DNA from: Pseudomonas putida
GTDB taxonomy: Bacteria > Pseudomonadota > Gammaproteobacteria > Pseudomonadales > Pseudomonadaceae
Direction: 5' to 3'
Length of the DNA: 64,000 bases
Assembly (NCBI RefSeq): GCF_003228315.1
Contig: NZ_CP029693.1
Coordinates: forward strand, 4,863,501 to 4,927,500
Shown in pieces: positions 43,653 to 52,450 of the stretch. Position 1 is the stretch's first letter. Each line of letters opens with the position of its first letter. The translations under genes were made by a program, and so were the position numbers. The notes below the pieces were generated by a model. It ran no database searches and was not told where the DNA came from. It was given only the letters and a program-made list of their open reading frames with translations.

Positions 43653-45599
43653 TCAGGTACGGAACCGGCGCACCAATCCATCCAGCTCATTGGACAATCC
43701 GGCCAGGCTCTGGGAGTCCAGTCGCGCCGAATTGGCCAGTTCCGCCACCAGTTGCGCATCGCCATGGATCTGGCTGATGTGTCGGTTGATGTCTTCGGCC
43801 ACCTGGTGCTGCTGTTCCGCCGCCGTGGCGATCTGGGTGTTCATGTCGCGGATCACGTCCACCGACTCACGGATCTGCCCGAAGCTGCTGCGGGCTTCAC
43901 CGATGCGCGCGACCGATTGTTGCGACACTTCCAGGCTGGCGTGCATCTGTTGCGTGACCTGGCTGGTGCGTTTGGCCAGGTTGCCCAGCAGCCCGTCGAT
44001 TTCCGCCGTGGAGTCGGCGGTGCGCTTGGCCAGTGCCCGCACTTCGTCCGCCACCACCGCAAAACCACGACCCTGTTCACCGGCACGCGCCGCTTCGATG
44101 GCCGCGTTCAGCGCCAGCAGGTTGGTTTGCTCGGCGATCGAACGGATGGTGCCGAGGATCGACTGGATGTCGTTGCTGTCACGCTCCAGTTGTTGCATCG
44201 ATTCGGCCGACTGTTCGATTTCGTGGCTCAGGCGATCGACGCTGCTGACCGCGGCGTCGATCTGTTGCTGGCCTTCGCGGGCCTGACGCTGGCCACTGTC
44301 GGCGGATTCGGCGGCCTGGCTGCACGAGCGCGCGACTTCGTTGGCGGTGGCGACCATTTCGTGGAACGCCGTGGACACCATGTCCACCGCTTCACGCTGG
44401 CGCCCGGCCGCTTCGGCCATGTCGCTAGACACTTGGGTCGAGCTCTTGGAGGTGGCGAGGATCTTGCTCGCGGCGCCGCCGATGTTCTGGATCAGGTTGC
44501 GAATCGCCGCGAGGAACTGGTTGAACCAATTGGCCAGTTGCGCGGTTTCGTCGCGGCCACGGATTTCCAGGCTCTTGGTCAGGTCGCCTTCACCCTGGGC
44601 GATACCTTCCAGGCCATCAGCCACACCCCGGATCGGCCGCACGATGACGCTGGCGAAACTGGCGCCGACGATGGCGAAGATGACCGCCAGCACGGCGGCG
44701 ATGATCGCGATCAACCAGGTCAGTTGGGTCGCGGTGCTCATCACGTCGTTCTTTTTGATCAGGCCGATGAAGGTCCAGCCCAGTTGTTCCGACGGCCAGA
44801 CGTTGGCCATGTAGTGCTCGCCGTCGAGTTCGACTTCCAGCACGCCCTTGCCGGCCTTGGCCAGTTGCGCATAACCATCGCCGAGGCTGCCCAGGGCCTT
44901 GAAGTTGTGCTCGGGTTTCTTCGGGTCGACCAGCACGGTGCCGGTCTTTTCCAGCAGCATCAGGTAGCCGCTTTCGCCCAGCTTGATCTGCTTGACCAGC
45001 TCGGTGAGCTGCTTGAGCGATACGTCGATACTGACCACGCCGCCGTTGGTGCCCAACTTGTTGTCGATGGTGCGCACGGTGCTGACGTAGGACGTATCGT
45101 TTTCCGCCCAATAGTAGGCCTCGGTGCGGAACGGCTTGCCCGGCTTGGCCTGGGCCGCCTTGTACCAAGGGCGCTGGCGCGGGTCGTAGTTGGTGAGTTT
45201 TTCATCGTCCGGCCACGACACATAGCCGCCGGCGGCGGTGCCGAGGATGGCGTAGGCATAGGACGGGTGGGCGTTGCCCAGGTCTTGCAGGAAGGCGAAG
45301 ACCTTTTTGTCCATCTCGCCCTTGGGCACGCTGTCGGCGTTGGCGCCCATGTAGGTCTTGATGCTGTCGTCGGAGTTGGTGATCAGCGGTTGCTTGGCCA
45401 GGTACTCGACGTTCTGGCTGATGCCATCGAAGAACAATTGCATGGCATTGCTGACCTGGCGGATTTCGCGACCACTGCTGTCGACGAACCCGTCCAGGGC
45501 GTCGCTGCGCAAGTTCAACACAACGAGGGTGGCGACCAGCACCACGGGCAAGCAGGCGATGATTGCAAACGCCCAGGTCAACTTCTGTTTGATGTTCAT
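43653..45599 (-). CDS. Methyl-accepting chemotaxis protein, dCACHE sensor
   Basis: 648 residues. TM1 about 8-30; periplasmic double-CACHE domain about 35-275 (NYDPRQRPWYKAA, GGVVSIDVSLKQL, GYLMLLEKTGTVLVDP); TM2 about 280-302; HAMP; signalling domain with DQTNLL-type tip (EQTNLLALNAAIEAARAG). The R-x-x-W-Y segment and the late Asp of amino-acid-binding dCACHE domains are present, but the intervening Tyr-x-Asp appears altered (EAYYWAEND), so the ligand cannot be stated. The ATG at 45599 starts the first membrane helix. No che genes are adjacent. Confidence 0.9.
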   Translation of the reverse strand: MNIKQKLTWAFAIIACLPVVLVATLVVLNLRSDALDGFVDSSGREIRQVSNAMQLFFDGISQNVEYLAKQPLITNSDDSIKTYMGANADSVPKGEMDKKVFAFLQDLGNAHPSYAYAILGTAAGGYVSWPDDEKLTNYDPRQRPWYKAAQAKPGKPFRTEAYYWAENDTSYVSTVRTIDNKLGTNGGVVSIDVSLKQLTELVKQIKLGESGYLMLLEKTGTVLVDPKKPEHNFKALGSLGDGYAQLAKAGKGVLEVELDGEHYMANVWPSEQLGWTFIGLIKKNDVMSTATQLTWLIAIIAAVLAVIFAIVGASFASVIVRPIRGVADGLEGIAQGEGDLTKSLEIRGRDETAQLANWFNQFLAAIRNLIQNIGGAASKILATSKSSTQVSSDMAEAAGRQREAVDMVSTAFHEMVATANEVARSCSQAAESADSGQRQAREGQQQIDAAVSSVDRLSHEIEQSAESMQQLERDSNDIQSILGTIRSIAEQTNLLALNAAIEAARAGEQGRGFAVVADEVRALAKRTADSTAEIDGLLGNLAKRTSQVTQQMHASLEVSQQSVARIGEARSSFGQIRESVDVIRDMNTQIATAAEQQHQVAEDINRHISQIHGDAQLVAELANSARLDSQSLAGLSNELDGLVRRFRT

Positions 45600-45962
45600 C
45601 CGCGCTCCAGATTTTCTTGTAGGCCCACGCAGTGCAGATGACTCGGGGTTTATTGGCAGCCGTAAACGTTCGTGATCAACCCGGTCCCTGAGTGCGGCAT
45701 CGTTTTTGTCTTGGCAACGATTGTCGGACAAATCTTTTTGTCACTCAGGACTTCGGCTGTTGTCCGAGGAAATTAAGGGTTGTCTGAAAAAATCGTGGGA
45801 AAGATCGCCAGTCGAGATACCGGGTGTTATCCGGCACATTCTGTGCTTCGGGATATGGGTGTGTGCGTTCATAGGTCGCCACCCCCTCCCATCGGTGAGT
45901 GGATTGCCGTATAACGAATGACTTTCGCGTGTTTGGTAATAAAGGACCCAGAATAAAAGCTG
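45600..45962. other. Intergenic gap between the divergent chemoreceptor and RIO kinase genes
   Basis: 363 bp with lower GC than the flanks, no REP element and no convincing gene; a 71-codon frame at 45706 lacks a ribosome site and any recognised pattern. It presumably carries the two divergent promoters, which I could not place. Confidence 0.5.
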
Positions 45963-46856
45963 ATGAAGACTCCAAAACGCATTGAACCCCTGATCGAGGA
46001 CGGTCTGGTCGACGAAGTGCTGCGCCCACTCATGAGTGGTAAAGAAGCAGCTGTTTATGTGGTGCGCTGCGGCAATCAGTTGCGTTGCGCGAAGGTCTAC
46101 AAGGAGGCGAACAAACGCAGTTTTCGCCAGGCGGCCGAGTATCAGGAAGGCCGCAAGGTGCGCAACAGTCGTCAGGCCCGGGCCATGGCCAAGGGTTCCA
46201 AGTTCGGCCGCAAGGAGGCCGAAGACGCCTGGCAGAACGCTGAAGTGGCCGCGCTGTTCCGTCTGGCCAACGCCGGTGTGCGAGTGCCCAAGCCGTACGA
46301 CTTCCTCGAGGGCGTGCTGCTGATGGAACTGGTGGCCGACGAGTACGGCGATGCCGCGCCGCGTCTGAACGACGTGGTGCTGGAGCCGGAGCAGGCGCGC
46401 GAGTATCACGCCTATCTGATTTCGCAGATCGTGCTGATGCTGTGTACCGGCCTGGTGCACGGTGACCTGTCCGAGTTCAACGTTCTGCTGACCCCGACTG
46501 GCCCTGTGATCATCGATTTGCCGCAAGCGGTGGACGCGGCGGGCAACAACCACGCGTTCAGCATGCTGGAGCGGGATGTGGGGAACATGGCGTCCTACTT
46601 CGGGCGGTTTGCGCCGGAGTTGAAGAAGACCCGCTACGCCAAGGAGATGTGGGCCTTGTACGAAGCCGGTACCTTGCATCCGGGCAGCGTCCTGACCGGC
46701 GAGTTCGATGACCCGGAAGACGTGGCCGACGTGGGCGGGGTCTTGCGCGAAATCGAAGCGGCACGCCGGGACGAAGAACGCAAGCAGGCGGCCCGCGCGG
46801 CGGAAGATGCGCCACCGGGCAAGACCGAAGAACCGCCTCCGCCTTGGATGCAGTGA
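45963..46856 (+). CDS. RIO-type serine/threonine protein kinase
   Basis: 297 residues, atypical RIO kinase. The nucleotide loop is MSGKEAAVYVV (about 24-34), the ATP-binding Lys is Lys44 (CAKVYK), the catalytic loop is HGDLSEFN (Asp168, Asn173) and the metal-binding Asp185 lies in IIDLPQAV. The C-terminal 45 residues are charged and end in a proline stretch (PPPPWMQ). Bacterial RIO kinases are little studied; a link to ribosome or translation control is suggested only by the archaeal and eukaryotic members. It is monocistronic, with its own terminator. Confidence 0.9.
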   Translation: MKTPKRIEPLIEDGLVDEVLRPLMSGKEAAVYVVRCGNQLRCAKVYKEANKRSFRQAAEYQEGRKVRNSRQARAMAKGSKFGRKEAEDAWQNAEVAALFRLANAGVRVPKPYDFLEGVLLMELVADEYGDAAPRLNDVVLEPEQAREYHAYLISQIVLMLCTGLVHGDLSEFNVLLTPTGPVIIDLPQAVDAAGNNHAFSMLERDVGNMASYFGRFAPELKKTRYAKEMWALYEAGTLHPGSVLTGEFDDPEDVADVGGVLREIEAARRDEERKQAARAAEDAPPGKTEEPPPPWMQ

Positions 46857-46867
46857 TCGGGTAAAAC

Positions 46868-46895
46868 AAAAAACCGGCTTCGGCCGGTTTTTTTG
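46868..46895 (+). terminator. Intrinsic terminator of the RIO kinase gene
   Basis: AAACCGGC pairs with GCCGGTTT around a TTCG tetraloop and is followed by a run of T, 12 bases after the stop codon. Confidence 0.93.
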
Positions 46896-46912
46896 TGCCC
46901 GACACATACCCC

Positions 46913-47004
46913 ATGTAGGAGCGAGCCTGCTCGCGATGGCGGTGTGTCAGTCAATAAAGATATTGAATGTGCTGGCCTCATCGCGAGCAGGCTCGCTCCC
47001 ACAG
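46913..47004. repeat. REPIN, 90-92-bp class
   Basis: Inverted pair (ATGTAGGAGCGAGCCTGCTC at left) with interior GCGGTGTGTCAGTCAA, lying between the RIO kinase terminator and the cueR stop codon (15 bp away). Confidence 0.92.
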
Positions 47005-47018
47005 GGATAGTTTTTCAA

Positions 47019-47432
47019 TCAGGCACCCACCGGTTCGGCACAACACCCCGACTCCAGATTCCTGAGGATCGGGCAATCCGGTCGATGATCGCCCTGACAG
47101 TGCTCCACCAGATCCTGCAAGGTGTCGCGCAGCTGCCCCAGCTCGCGGATTTTCTGGTTCAGTTCGTCGATGTGCTGCCGGGCCAGGGCCTTCACGTCGG
47201 CACTGGCGCGCTGGCGGTCCTGCCAGAGTGTCAGCAACTTGCCGACCTCTTCCAGGGAAAATCCCAGGTCCCGGGAGCGCTTGATGAACGCCAGGGTGTG
47301 CAGGTCGTCATCGCCATACAGCCGATAGCCGCTGTCGGTGCGATGGGCCGCCTTGAGCAAGCCGATGGACTCGTAATAACGGATCATCTTTGCGCTCAGA
47401 CCACTGTGGCGGGCCGCTTGGCCGATGTTCAT
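47019..47432 (-). CDS. cueR: CueR, MerR-family copper(I)-responsive activator
   Basis: 137 residues. MerR helix-turn-helix at the N-terminus (MNIGQAARHSGLSAKMIRYY, GYRLYGDDDLHTLAFI), a dimerisation helix and a C-terminal metal loop with Cys112 and Cys120 (CQGDHRPDC). Ser77 occupies the position that is Cys in MerR sensors of divalent metals, as expected for a monovalent Cu+/Ag+ sensor. Extra cysteines lie at 130-131. Its ATG overlaps the copA stop (ATGA), so cueR is the second gene of the copA operon and would be under its own control. Confidence 0.93.
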   Translation of the reverse strand: MNIGQAARHSGLSAKMIRYYESIGLLKAAHRTDSGYRLYGDDDLHTLAFIKRSRDLGFSLEEVGKLLTLWQDRQRASADVKALARQHIDELNQKIRELGQLRDTLQDLVEHCQGDHRPDCPILRNLESGCCAEPVGA

Positions 47433-49822
47433 CGGTTGTCCTCCAGATCCTCGGGTTTCCAGGTTTTCAACAGTAGCGCATTGCTCACCACGCTCACACT
47501 CGACAACGCCATGGCCGCGCCCGCCAGCACCGGGTTGAGGAAACCGAATGCCGCCAGCGGAATGCCGATCAGGTTATAGACGAAGGCCCAGAACAGGTTT
47601 TGCCGGATCTTCGCGTAGGTCTTGCGGCTGATCTCCAGGGCAGCGGGCACCAGGCGCGGGTCGCCGCGCATCAGGGTGATGCCGGCCGCGTGCATGGCAA
47701 CGTCGGTGCCGCCGCCCATGGCAATGCCGATATCGGCCGCCGCCAGTGCCGGAGCATCGTTGATCCCGTCGCCGACCATCGCCACCACGCCGGATTGCTT
47801 CAGGGCCGCGACTTCGGCCGCTTTGTCGGCGGGCAGCACTTCGGCGTGCACATTGCTGATGCCCAGAGCGTCGGCAACCACTTTGGCACTGCCCCGGTTG
47901 TCGCCGGTCAGCAGGTGGCTGCTGATGTGGCGTGTGTTGAGTTGTTGGATCGCTTGCAGTGCACCGGGCTTGAGCGTGTCACCGAAAGCGAACAGGCCCA
48001 ATACTCGCGGTGCGGGACTTTGCTCGATCAGCCAGGACAGGGTGCGGCCTTCGGTTTCCCAAGCGATGGCGGAGTCGGCCAGTTCACCGGGGTTCAAGCC
48101 GCTTTCTTCCAAAAGACGCCGATTGCCCAAGGCCAGCCGCCGACCATCGAGATTGCCGGCGATGCCACGCCCGGTCAGGGATTGGCTTTCGGTGACATCG
48201 GCCACGCGCAGGCCGCGCTCTTTGCATTCATCCAGAACCGCCCTGGCCAGCGGATGCTCGCTGCCGCGTTGCAGGGCACCTGCCAGTTGCAGCAGGCTGG
48301 CTTCGTCACCGTCGATAGCAATCAGGTGGGCGATGCGCGGAGTGCCCGAAGTCAGGGTGCCGGTTTTGTCGAACACCACGGCGCTGACTTCGTGGGCACG
48401 TTCAAGGGCTTCGGCATCCTTGATCAGGATCCCGTGGCGCGCCGCCACCCCGGTGCCGGCCATGATCGCCGTCGGCGTGGCCAGGCCAAGCGCGCAAGGG
48501 CAGGCGATCACCAGTACGGCGACGGCATTGATCAGCGCGGTTTCCAGCGGCGCGCCGTACAGCCACCAGCCGATCAGGGTTGCCAGGGCCAGAAACAGCA
48601 CCACCGGGACAAAGACTTGGCTGACTTTATCCACAAGCTTTTGGATCGGCGCCTTGGCGGCCTGGGCGTCTTCCACCAGCCGAATGATCCGCGCCAGCAC
48701 CGTTTCGGCGCCGAGGGCCTGAGTGCGCACCAGCAACCGACCTTCGCCATTGATGGCGCCGCCGGTGACCTTGTCGCCGGGTTGCTTGGGCACCGGCAGG
48801 CTTTCGCCGCTGATCAGGGCTTCGTCGGCGTGGCTCTGGCCGTCGACGACTTCACCGTCCACGGGGAATCGCTCGCCGGGTTTGACCAACACCAGATCAT
48901 TGACGCGCAGGGCGCTGATGGCGACGTCCTGCTCGCGGCCATCGATCACCTGGATCGCCCGCTCCGGGCGCAGCGCTTCCAGGGCGCGAATGGCGCTGGC
49001 GGTCTGGCGTTTGGCCCGGCTTTCCAGGTATTTGCCCAGCAGCACCAGGGCGATGACCACCGCCGAGGCTTCGAAATAAAGATGCGGCATGCGCCCGGCG
49101 GCGGTGGCCCATTCGTAGACGCTCAAGCCATAGCCGGCGCTGGTGCCCAGGGCGACCAGCAAATCCATGTTGCCGGCACCGGCGCGCACGGCTTTCCAGG
49201 CGGCGACATAAAACCGCGCACCAAAGATGAATTGCACCGGCGTGGCCAGCGCGAATTGCGCCCAGGCCGGGAGCATCCAGTGCACGCCAAAGGGTTGCAG
49301 CAGCATCGGCAGGACCAGCGGCAAGGCGAGGGCAATGGCCGCGATCAGGGCCCAGCGTTCGCGGTGCAGGCGAGACTGTTGGGTATCGGTGGAAGGTGTG
49401 TCGGCTTGCCAGACGCTGGCGGTGTAACCGGCCTTGGTCACGGCGCCGATCAAGGTTTGCGGGTCGACCTGCCCCAGCAGTTCCAGATGTGCACGTTCAT
49501 TGGCCAGGTTCACGCTGACGTTCTTTACGCCCGGCACTTTGCCCAAGGCCCGTTCGACGCGGCCGACGCAGGAGGCGCAGGTCATGCCGTCGATGCTCAA
49601 TTCCAGGCTGTGCTGCGGGACGCTGTAACCGGCCTTGTGCACCGCCTCCATCAGCGCCGGGAGACTGCCCGTCGGTGCCTGGACCCGTGCCTGCTCAGTG
49701 GCCAGGTTGACACTGACGGCACTGGCACCGACGACTTTGCTCAAGGCACGCTCGACACGCCCAGCGCAACTGGCGCAGGTCATGCCGGCAATCGGCAGAT
49801 CGAAAGTGGTGGAATCGGACAT
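47429..49822 (-). CDS. copA: Copper(I)-exporting P1B-type ATPase
   Basis: 797 residues (called cueA in some pseudomonads). Two N-terminal heavy-metal domains with GMTCASC (Cys16/Cys19 and Cys82/Cys85), eight membrane helices, the actuator motif SGES (338-341), the membrane CPC (441-443), the phosphorylation site Asp485 in DKTGT, HP motif region SEHPLARAV and GDGINDAPAL. It pumps cytoplasmic Cu+ to the periplasm. A CueR-type promoter lies 30 bp upstream. cueR follows with a four-base overlap. Confidence 0.96.
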   Translation of the reverse strand: MSDSTTFDLPIAGMTCASCAGRVERALSKVVGASAVSVNLATEQARVQAPTGSLPALMEAVHKAGYSVPQHSLELSIDGMTCASCVGRVERALGKVPGVKNVSVNLANERAHLELLGQVDPQTLIGAVTKAGYTASVWQADTPSTDTQQSRLHRERWALIAAIALALPLVLPMLLQPFGVHWMLPAWAQFALATPVQFIFGARFYVAAWKAVRAGAGNMDLLVALGTSAGYGLSVYEWATAAGRMPHLYFEASAVVIALVLLGKYLESRAKRQTASAIRALEALRPERAIQVIDGREQDVAISALRVNDLVLVKPGERFPVDGEVVDGQSHADEALISGESLPVPKQPGDKVTGGAINGEGRLLVRTQALGAETVLARIIRLVEDAQAAKAPIQKLVDKVSQVFVPVVLFLALATLIGWWLYGAPLETALINAVAVLVIACPCALGLATPTAIMAGTGVAARHGILIKDAEALERAHEVSAVVFDKTGTLTSGTPRIAHLIAIDGDEASLLQLAGALQRGSEHPLARAVLDECKERGLRVADVTESQSLTGRGIAGNLDGRRLALGNRRLLEESGLNPGELADSAIAWETEGRTLSWLIEQSPAPRVLGLFAFGDTLKPGALQAIQQLNTRHISSHLLTGDNRGSAKVVADALGISNVHAEVLPADKAAEVAALKQSGVVAMVGDGINDAPALAAADIGIAMGGGTDVAMHAAGITLMRGDPRLVPAALEISRKTYAKIRQNLFWAFVYNLIGIPLAAFGFLNPVLAGAAMALSSVSVVSNALLLKTWKPEDLEDNR

Positions 49823-49851
49823 GGGGCACGCTCCCTGTAGAAGATGTCTAC

Positions 49852-49882
49852 AGGATCAACCTTGCCATGTTGGCAAGGTCAA
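49852..49882 (-). promoter_or_regulatory. CueR-type promoter of copA-cueR
   Basis: On the minus strand: -35 TTGACC, a 19-base spacer TTGCCAACATGGCAAGGTT and -10 GATCCT. The over-long spacer with the dyad CCTTGCC...GGCAAGG is the MerR/CueR operator layout, with the activator bound between the promoter elements. Confidence 0.9.
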
Positions 49883-49910
49883 GCGTCAATCTGGAGATTG
49901 TTGCATTCCC

Positions 49911-50001
49911 CTGTAGGAGCGAGCCTGCTCGCGATTGCGGTGTATCAGTCAACATTTGCGTAACTGACAGATCGCTATCGCGAGCAGGCTCGCTCCTACA
50001 G
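49911..50001. repeat. REPIN, 90-92-bp class
   Basis: Inverted pair with interior GCGGTGTATCAGTCAA, between the copA promoter and the small periplasmic-protein gene (stop 12 bp away). Confidence 0.93.
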
Positions 50002-50012
50002 AGGGATATAGG

Positions 50013-50396
50013 TCAGTAGCCCAGACCCGCACGCTTGAGGTACATCCCTTCCTGCGTCATCGCGATCCGATACTTCTGCACTTCACCCGCCCGCAGGGTG
50101 ATGTCCTGCGAGCCCGGCGCCAGCATGCCCGGATTGCAACCCGGTACCTGGCCCGGCAGCAGCTTGAGGCGCAGGGACACGTTGCCCGGCGGCAGGTTGA
50201 ACGAGGTGCTTTGTTCCTGGAACAGGCGCGCGGACAACTGGTCGTGGATGTACACACCAATCTCGCAACTGGTCGCGACTTCCAGTCGCTCGCGGGAAAT
50301 GATCAGCACGCCGTAGTCTTCCCCGGCGGCTTGGGCCGAGGGCAGGGCGGCGATGAGGCCGAGAAGGCCAAACAGGCTGAAAGCTGACCAGCGCAT
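50013..50396 (-). CDS. Small periplasmic protein of unknown function in the copper cluster
   Basis: 127 residues with a signal peptide (about 1-23, cleavage after LPSAQA). The mature part has two cysteines (ATSCEIGVY and VPGCNPGM), which could form a disulfide, and a beta-rich look (VLIISRERLEV, NVSLRLKLLPGQ). I do not recognise the family. CAGGAG precedes the ATG at 50396. It lies between copA and copZ but is transcribed away from copZ; its start is 88 bp from the CueR box of copZ. Confidence 0.75.
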   Translation of the reverse strand: MRWSAFSLFGLLGLIAALPSAQAAGEDYGVLIISRERLEVATSCEIGVYIHDQLSARLFQEQSTSFNLPPGNVSLRLKLLPGQVPGCNPGMLAPGSQDITLRAGEVQKYRIAMTQEGMYLKRAGLGY

Positions 50397-50483
50397 GGCT
50401 GAATCTCCTGAGGTCAAATCATGAATGCACGCAGCTTGGCCGAGCGCGGCGCCAATTGCCAGCCCGGCAGATCACTGCAGAAC

Positions 50484-50514
50484 TTGACCTTGCCATGGTG
50501 GCAAGCTCGACACT
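50484..50514 (+). promoter_or_regulatory. CueR-type promoter of copZ
   Basis: -35 TTGACC, a 19-base spacer TTGCCATGGTGGCAAGCTC and -10 GACACT. It shares TTGACCTTGCCA and GGCAAG with the copA promoter, so both belong to one CueR regulon. The right half-site ends GGCAAGCTC rather than GGCAAGGT, so binding may be weaker. Confidence 0.87.
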
Positions 50515-50555
50515 GGCGGCAACCTCACTCAACAGCCTCATCAAAGGAGTTGTCC

Positions 50556-50753
50556 ATGCAAGTGTTCAATGTCGAAGGCATGTCCTGCGGTCACTGCGTC
50601 AAGGCCATCACCGAAGCGGTCCAGTCCAAAGACCCGGCAGCCAGCGTGCGTGTCGACCTGGCGGCCAGGGAAGTCGGCGTCGAGTCGGCCTTGACGGCGG
50701 AACAGGTGATCGCGGCGATCAGCGAAGAGGGCTACGAAATCAAAATCGCCTGA
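50556..50753 (+). CDS. copZ: CopZ, copper chaperone
   Basis: 65 residues, a single heavy-metal-associated domain with GMSCGHC (Cys11, Cys14) and the usual fold through VRVDLAAREVGVESAL and EEGYEIKIA. It binds cytoplasmic Cu+ and passes it to CopA or CueR. AAAGGAG precedes the ATG. The longer open frame upstream covers the CueR promoter and is not coding. Confidence 0.94.
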   Translation: MQVFNVEGMSCGHCVKAITEAVQSKDPAASVRVDLAAREVGVESALTAEQVIAAISEEGYEIKIA

Positions 50754-50768
50754 GGACAGGCGCAATCC

Positions 50769-50859
50769 CTGTAGGAGCGAGCCTGCTCGCGATTGCGGTG
50801 TGTCAGTCACACACGGGCTGGCTGATATACCGCTATCGCGAGCATGCTCGCTCCTACAG
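50769..50859. repeat. REPIN, 90-92-bp class
   Basis: Inverted pair with interior GCGGTGTGTCAGTCAC, 15 bp after the copZ stop codon. Confidence 0.93.
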
Positions 50860-50972
50860 GGTTTTTGCATTTATCCGCTCGTTTTTAATAGTTAGCGAGC
50901 TATCGGAATGTTCAAGGCGCCCCTGCGCGGCTAGACTGTCGGGCTGCCGATCCCTGCCCAACTGGATGCCTG

Positions 50973-52169
50973 ATGAACTTCCGCACGATCCTTATTCTTG
51001 GCGCCTTGAGCGCTTTCGGTCCGCTGGCGATCGATTTCTACCTGCCGGCATTCCCGGCTATGGCGACCGCCTTCGGCACGGACGAAAAACACGTTCAGTT
51101 GACCCTGGCGGCGTATTTCCTCGGTTTGTCCATCGGGCAACTGGCCTATGGACCGGTGGCGGATCGCTTCGGTCGGCGCATTCCGCTGCTGGCCGGTGTC
51201 GGGCTGTTTACCCTGGCGTCGTTGGCGTGCGCCTACGCGCCAAATCTCGAATGGCTGATTGGCGCGCGTTTTGTCCAGGCATTGGGCGGTTGCGCGGGAA
51301 TGGTGATTTCCCGGGCGGTGGTCAGCGACAAGTGTGATGCGGTGGGGGCGGCCAAGGTCTTTTCGCAGCTGATGCTGGTGATGGGCCTGGCGCCGATTCT
51401 CGCGCCGATGCTGGGCGGCCTGCTGGTCAACACCAGCGGCTGGCAGTCGATCTTCCTGGCCTTGACCGGTTTCAGTGCCTTAGCCGGATTGGCCGTGGCT
51501 TTCGGCTTGCCGGAAAGCCTGCCGGCCCATGTGCCGCGTCAGCCGTTGTCCGGGGCGTTGCGCCAGTACGGGCGGTTGCTCAAGGACTCGGTGTTCCTCG
51601 GCCACGCCCTGACGGGCGGTATCGCGATTGCCGGGATGTTCGCCTACATCGCTGGCTCGCCGTTCGTCTTCATCAAACTGTATGGCGTGCCGGCCGAGCA
51701 TTTCGGCTGGCTGTTCGGCACCAACGCCGCCGGCTTCATTCTGGTGGCGCAAGTCAATGCACGGCTGCTGTCCAAACGCGGGCCGGCGTTCCTGCTCTCC
51801 CGCGCGGTATGGGTTTACTTCGGCGCCGGTCTGACGCTGCTGGCGGTCAGTGCCTTGCACACCGAGAAGCTGTGGCCACTGTTGATTCCATTGTTCATCT
51901 GCATTGCCAGCCTGGGCTGCATCATTCCCAATGCCTCGGCCTGTGCGATGAACGGCCAGGGCGCGCGGGCGGGCAGCGCATCGGCGATGCTCGGCTGCCT
52001 GCAGTTCAGTGTTGCAGCCGGCGCCGCCGCGCTGGTGGGGGTTTTACATGACGGCAGCGCCATGCCGATGGCCATGGTCATCAGTATGTGTGGAGCGTTG
52101 GTGGTGAGCGTGGCCATGCTCACCCGGCGTTTGCAGAATGCCCGGGCGTTGGCGCAAGCCCAGGTCTGA
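50973..52169 (+). CDS. MFS multidrug transporter, Bcr/CflA family
   Basis: 398 residues with twelve hydrophobic helices. The MFS motif A (GQLAYGPVADRFGRRIPLL) follows helix 2, and FGPLAIDFYLPAFPAM and ARFVQALGGCAGMVISRAVV are characteristic of the Bcr/CflA drug exporters. It would expel drugs or metabolites by proton antiport. The substrate is not predictable. It is monocistronic. Confidence 0.92.
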   Translation: MNFRTILILGALSAFGPLAIDFYLPAFPAMATAFGTDEKHVQLTLAAYFLGLSIGQLAYGPVADRFGRRIPLLAGVGLFTLASLACAYAPNLEWLIGARFVQALGGCAGMVISRAVVSDKCDAVGAAKVFSQLMLVMGLAPILAPMLGGLLVNTSGWQSIFLALTGFSALAGLAVAFGLPESLPAHVPRQPLSGALRQYGRLLKDSVFLGHALTGGIAIAGMFAYIAGSPFVFIKLYGVPAEHFGWLFGTNAAGFILVAQVNARLLSKRGPAFLLSRAVWVYFGAGLTLLAVSALHTEKLWPLLIPLFICIASLGCIIPNASACAMNGQGARAGSASAMLGCLQFSVAAGAAALVGVLHDGSAMPMAMVISMCGALVVSVAMLTRRLQNARALAQAQV

Positions 52170-52174
52170 GGGGC

Positions 52175-52345
52175 TCAGCCGACAGCGCGTTGCTGACGAT
52201 CGGGAATCTGATGGGGCGCCTGCAGGCGCGCTTCGAGGGTCGTGGTGAAGGCGCGTGCTTCGGCTTCGCTGCGGAATGTCACTGCGTGTTGGTCCAGGCG
52301 GACCTGCCACTGGGATTTTGCCAATTCTTTTATCAGGATCTTCAT
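52175..52345 (-). CDS. Small hypothetical protein, 56 residues
   Basis: The frame runs from ATG 52345 to TGA 52175 with a strong ribosome site (GAGGAGG) six bases upstream. The translation starts MKILIKELAKSQWQVRLDQH and contains TFRSEAEARAFTTTLEARL, giving a plausible short alpha/beta fold. Codon use is normal for the region. I recall similar short proteins in pseudomonads but no function. It converges on the Bcr-type transporter gene. Confidence 0.7.
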   Translation of the reverse strand: MKILIKELAKSQWQVRLDQHAVTFRSEAEARAFTTTLEARLQAPHQIPDRQQRAVG

Positions 52346-52450
52346 TACTGACCTCCTCAGCTAAAAGATTGTCTCGCAGAGATCTCGAGTGTAGACCTGA
52401 ATACAATCAACATTGTGACAAGGATCAACTGTCGGACTGACGGCAAATGA

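Noticed and set aside
45706..45921. 71-codon frame upstream of the RIO kinase
   Set aside because: No ribosome site, odd composition and no recognised pattern.
47600..49840. 746-codon open frame opposite copA
   Set aside because: High-GC third positions of copA keep the antisense frame open; copA has all catalytic motifs.
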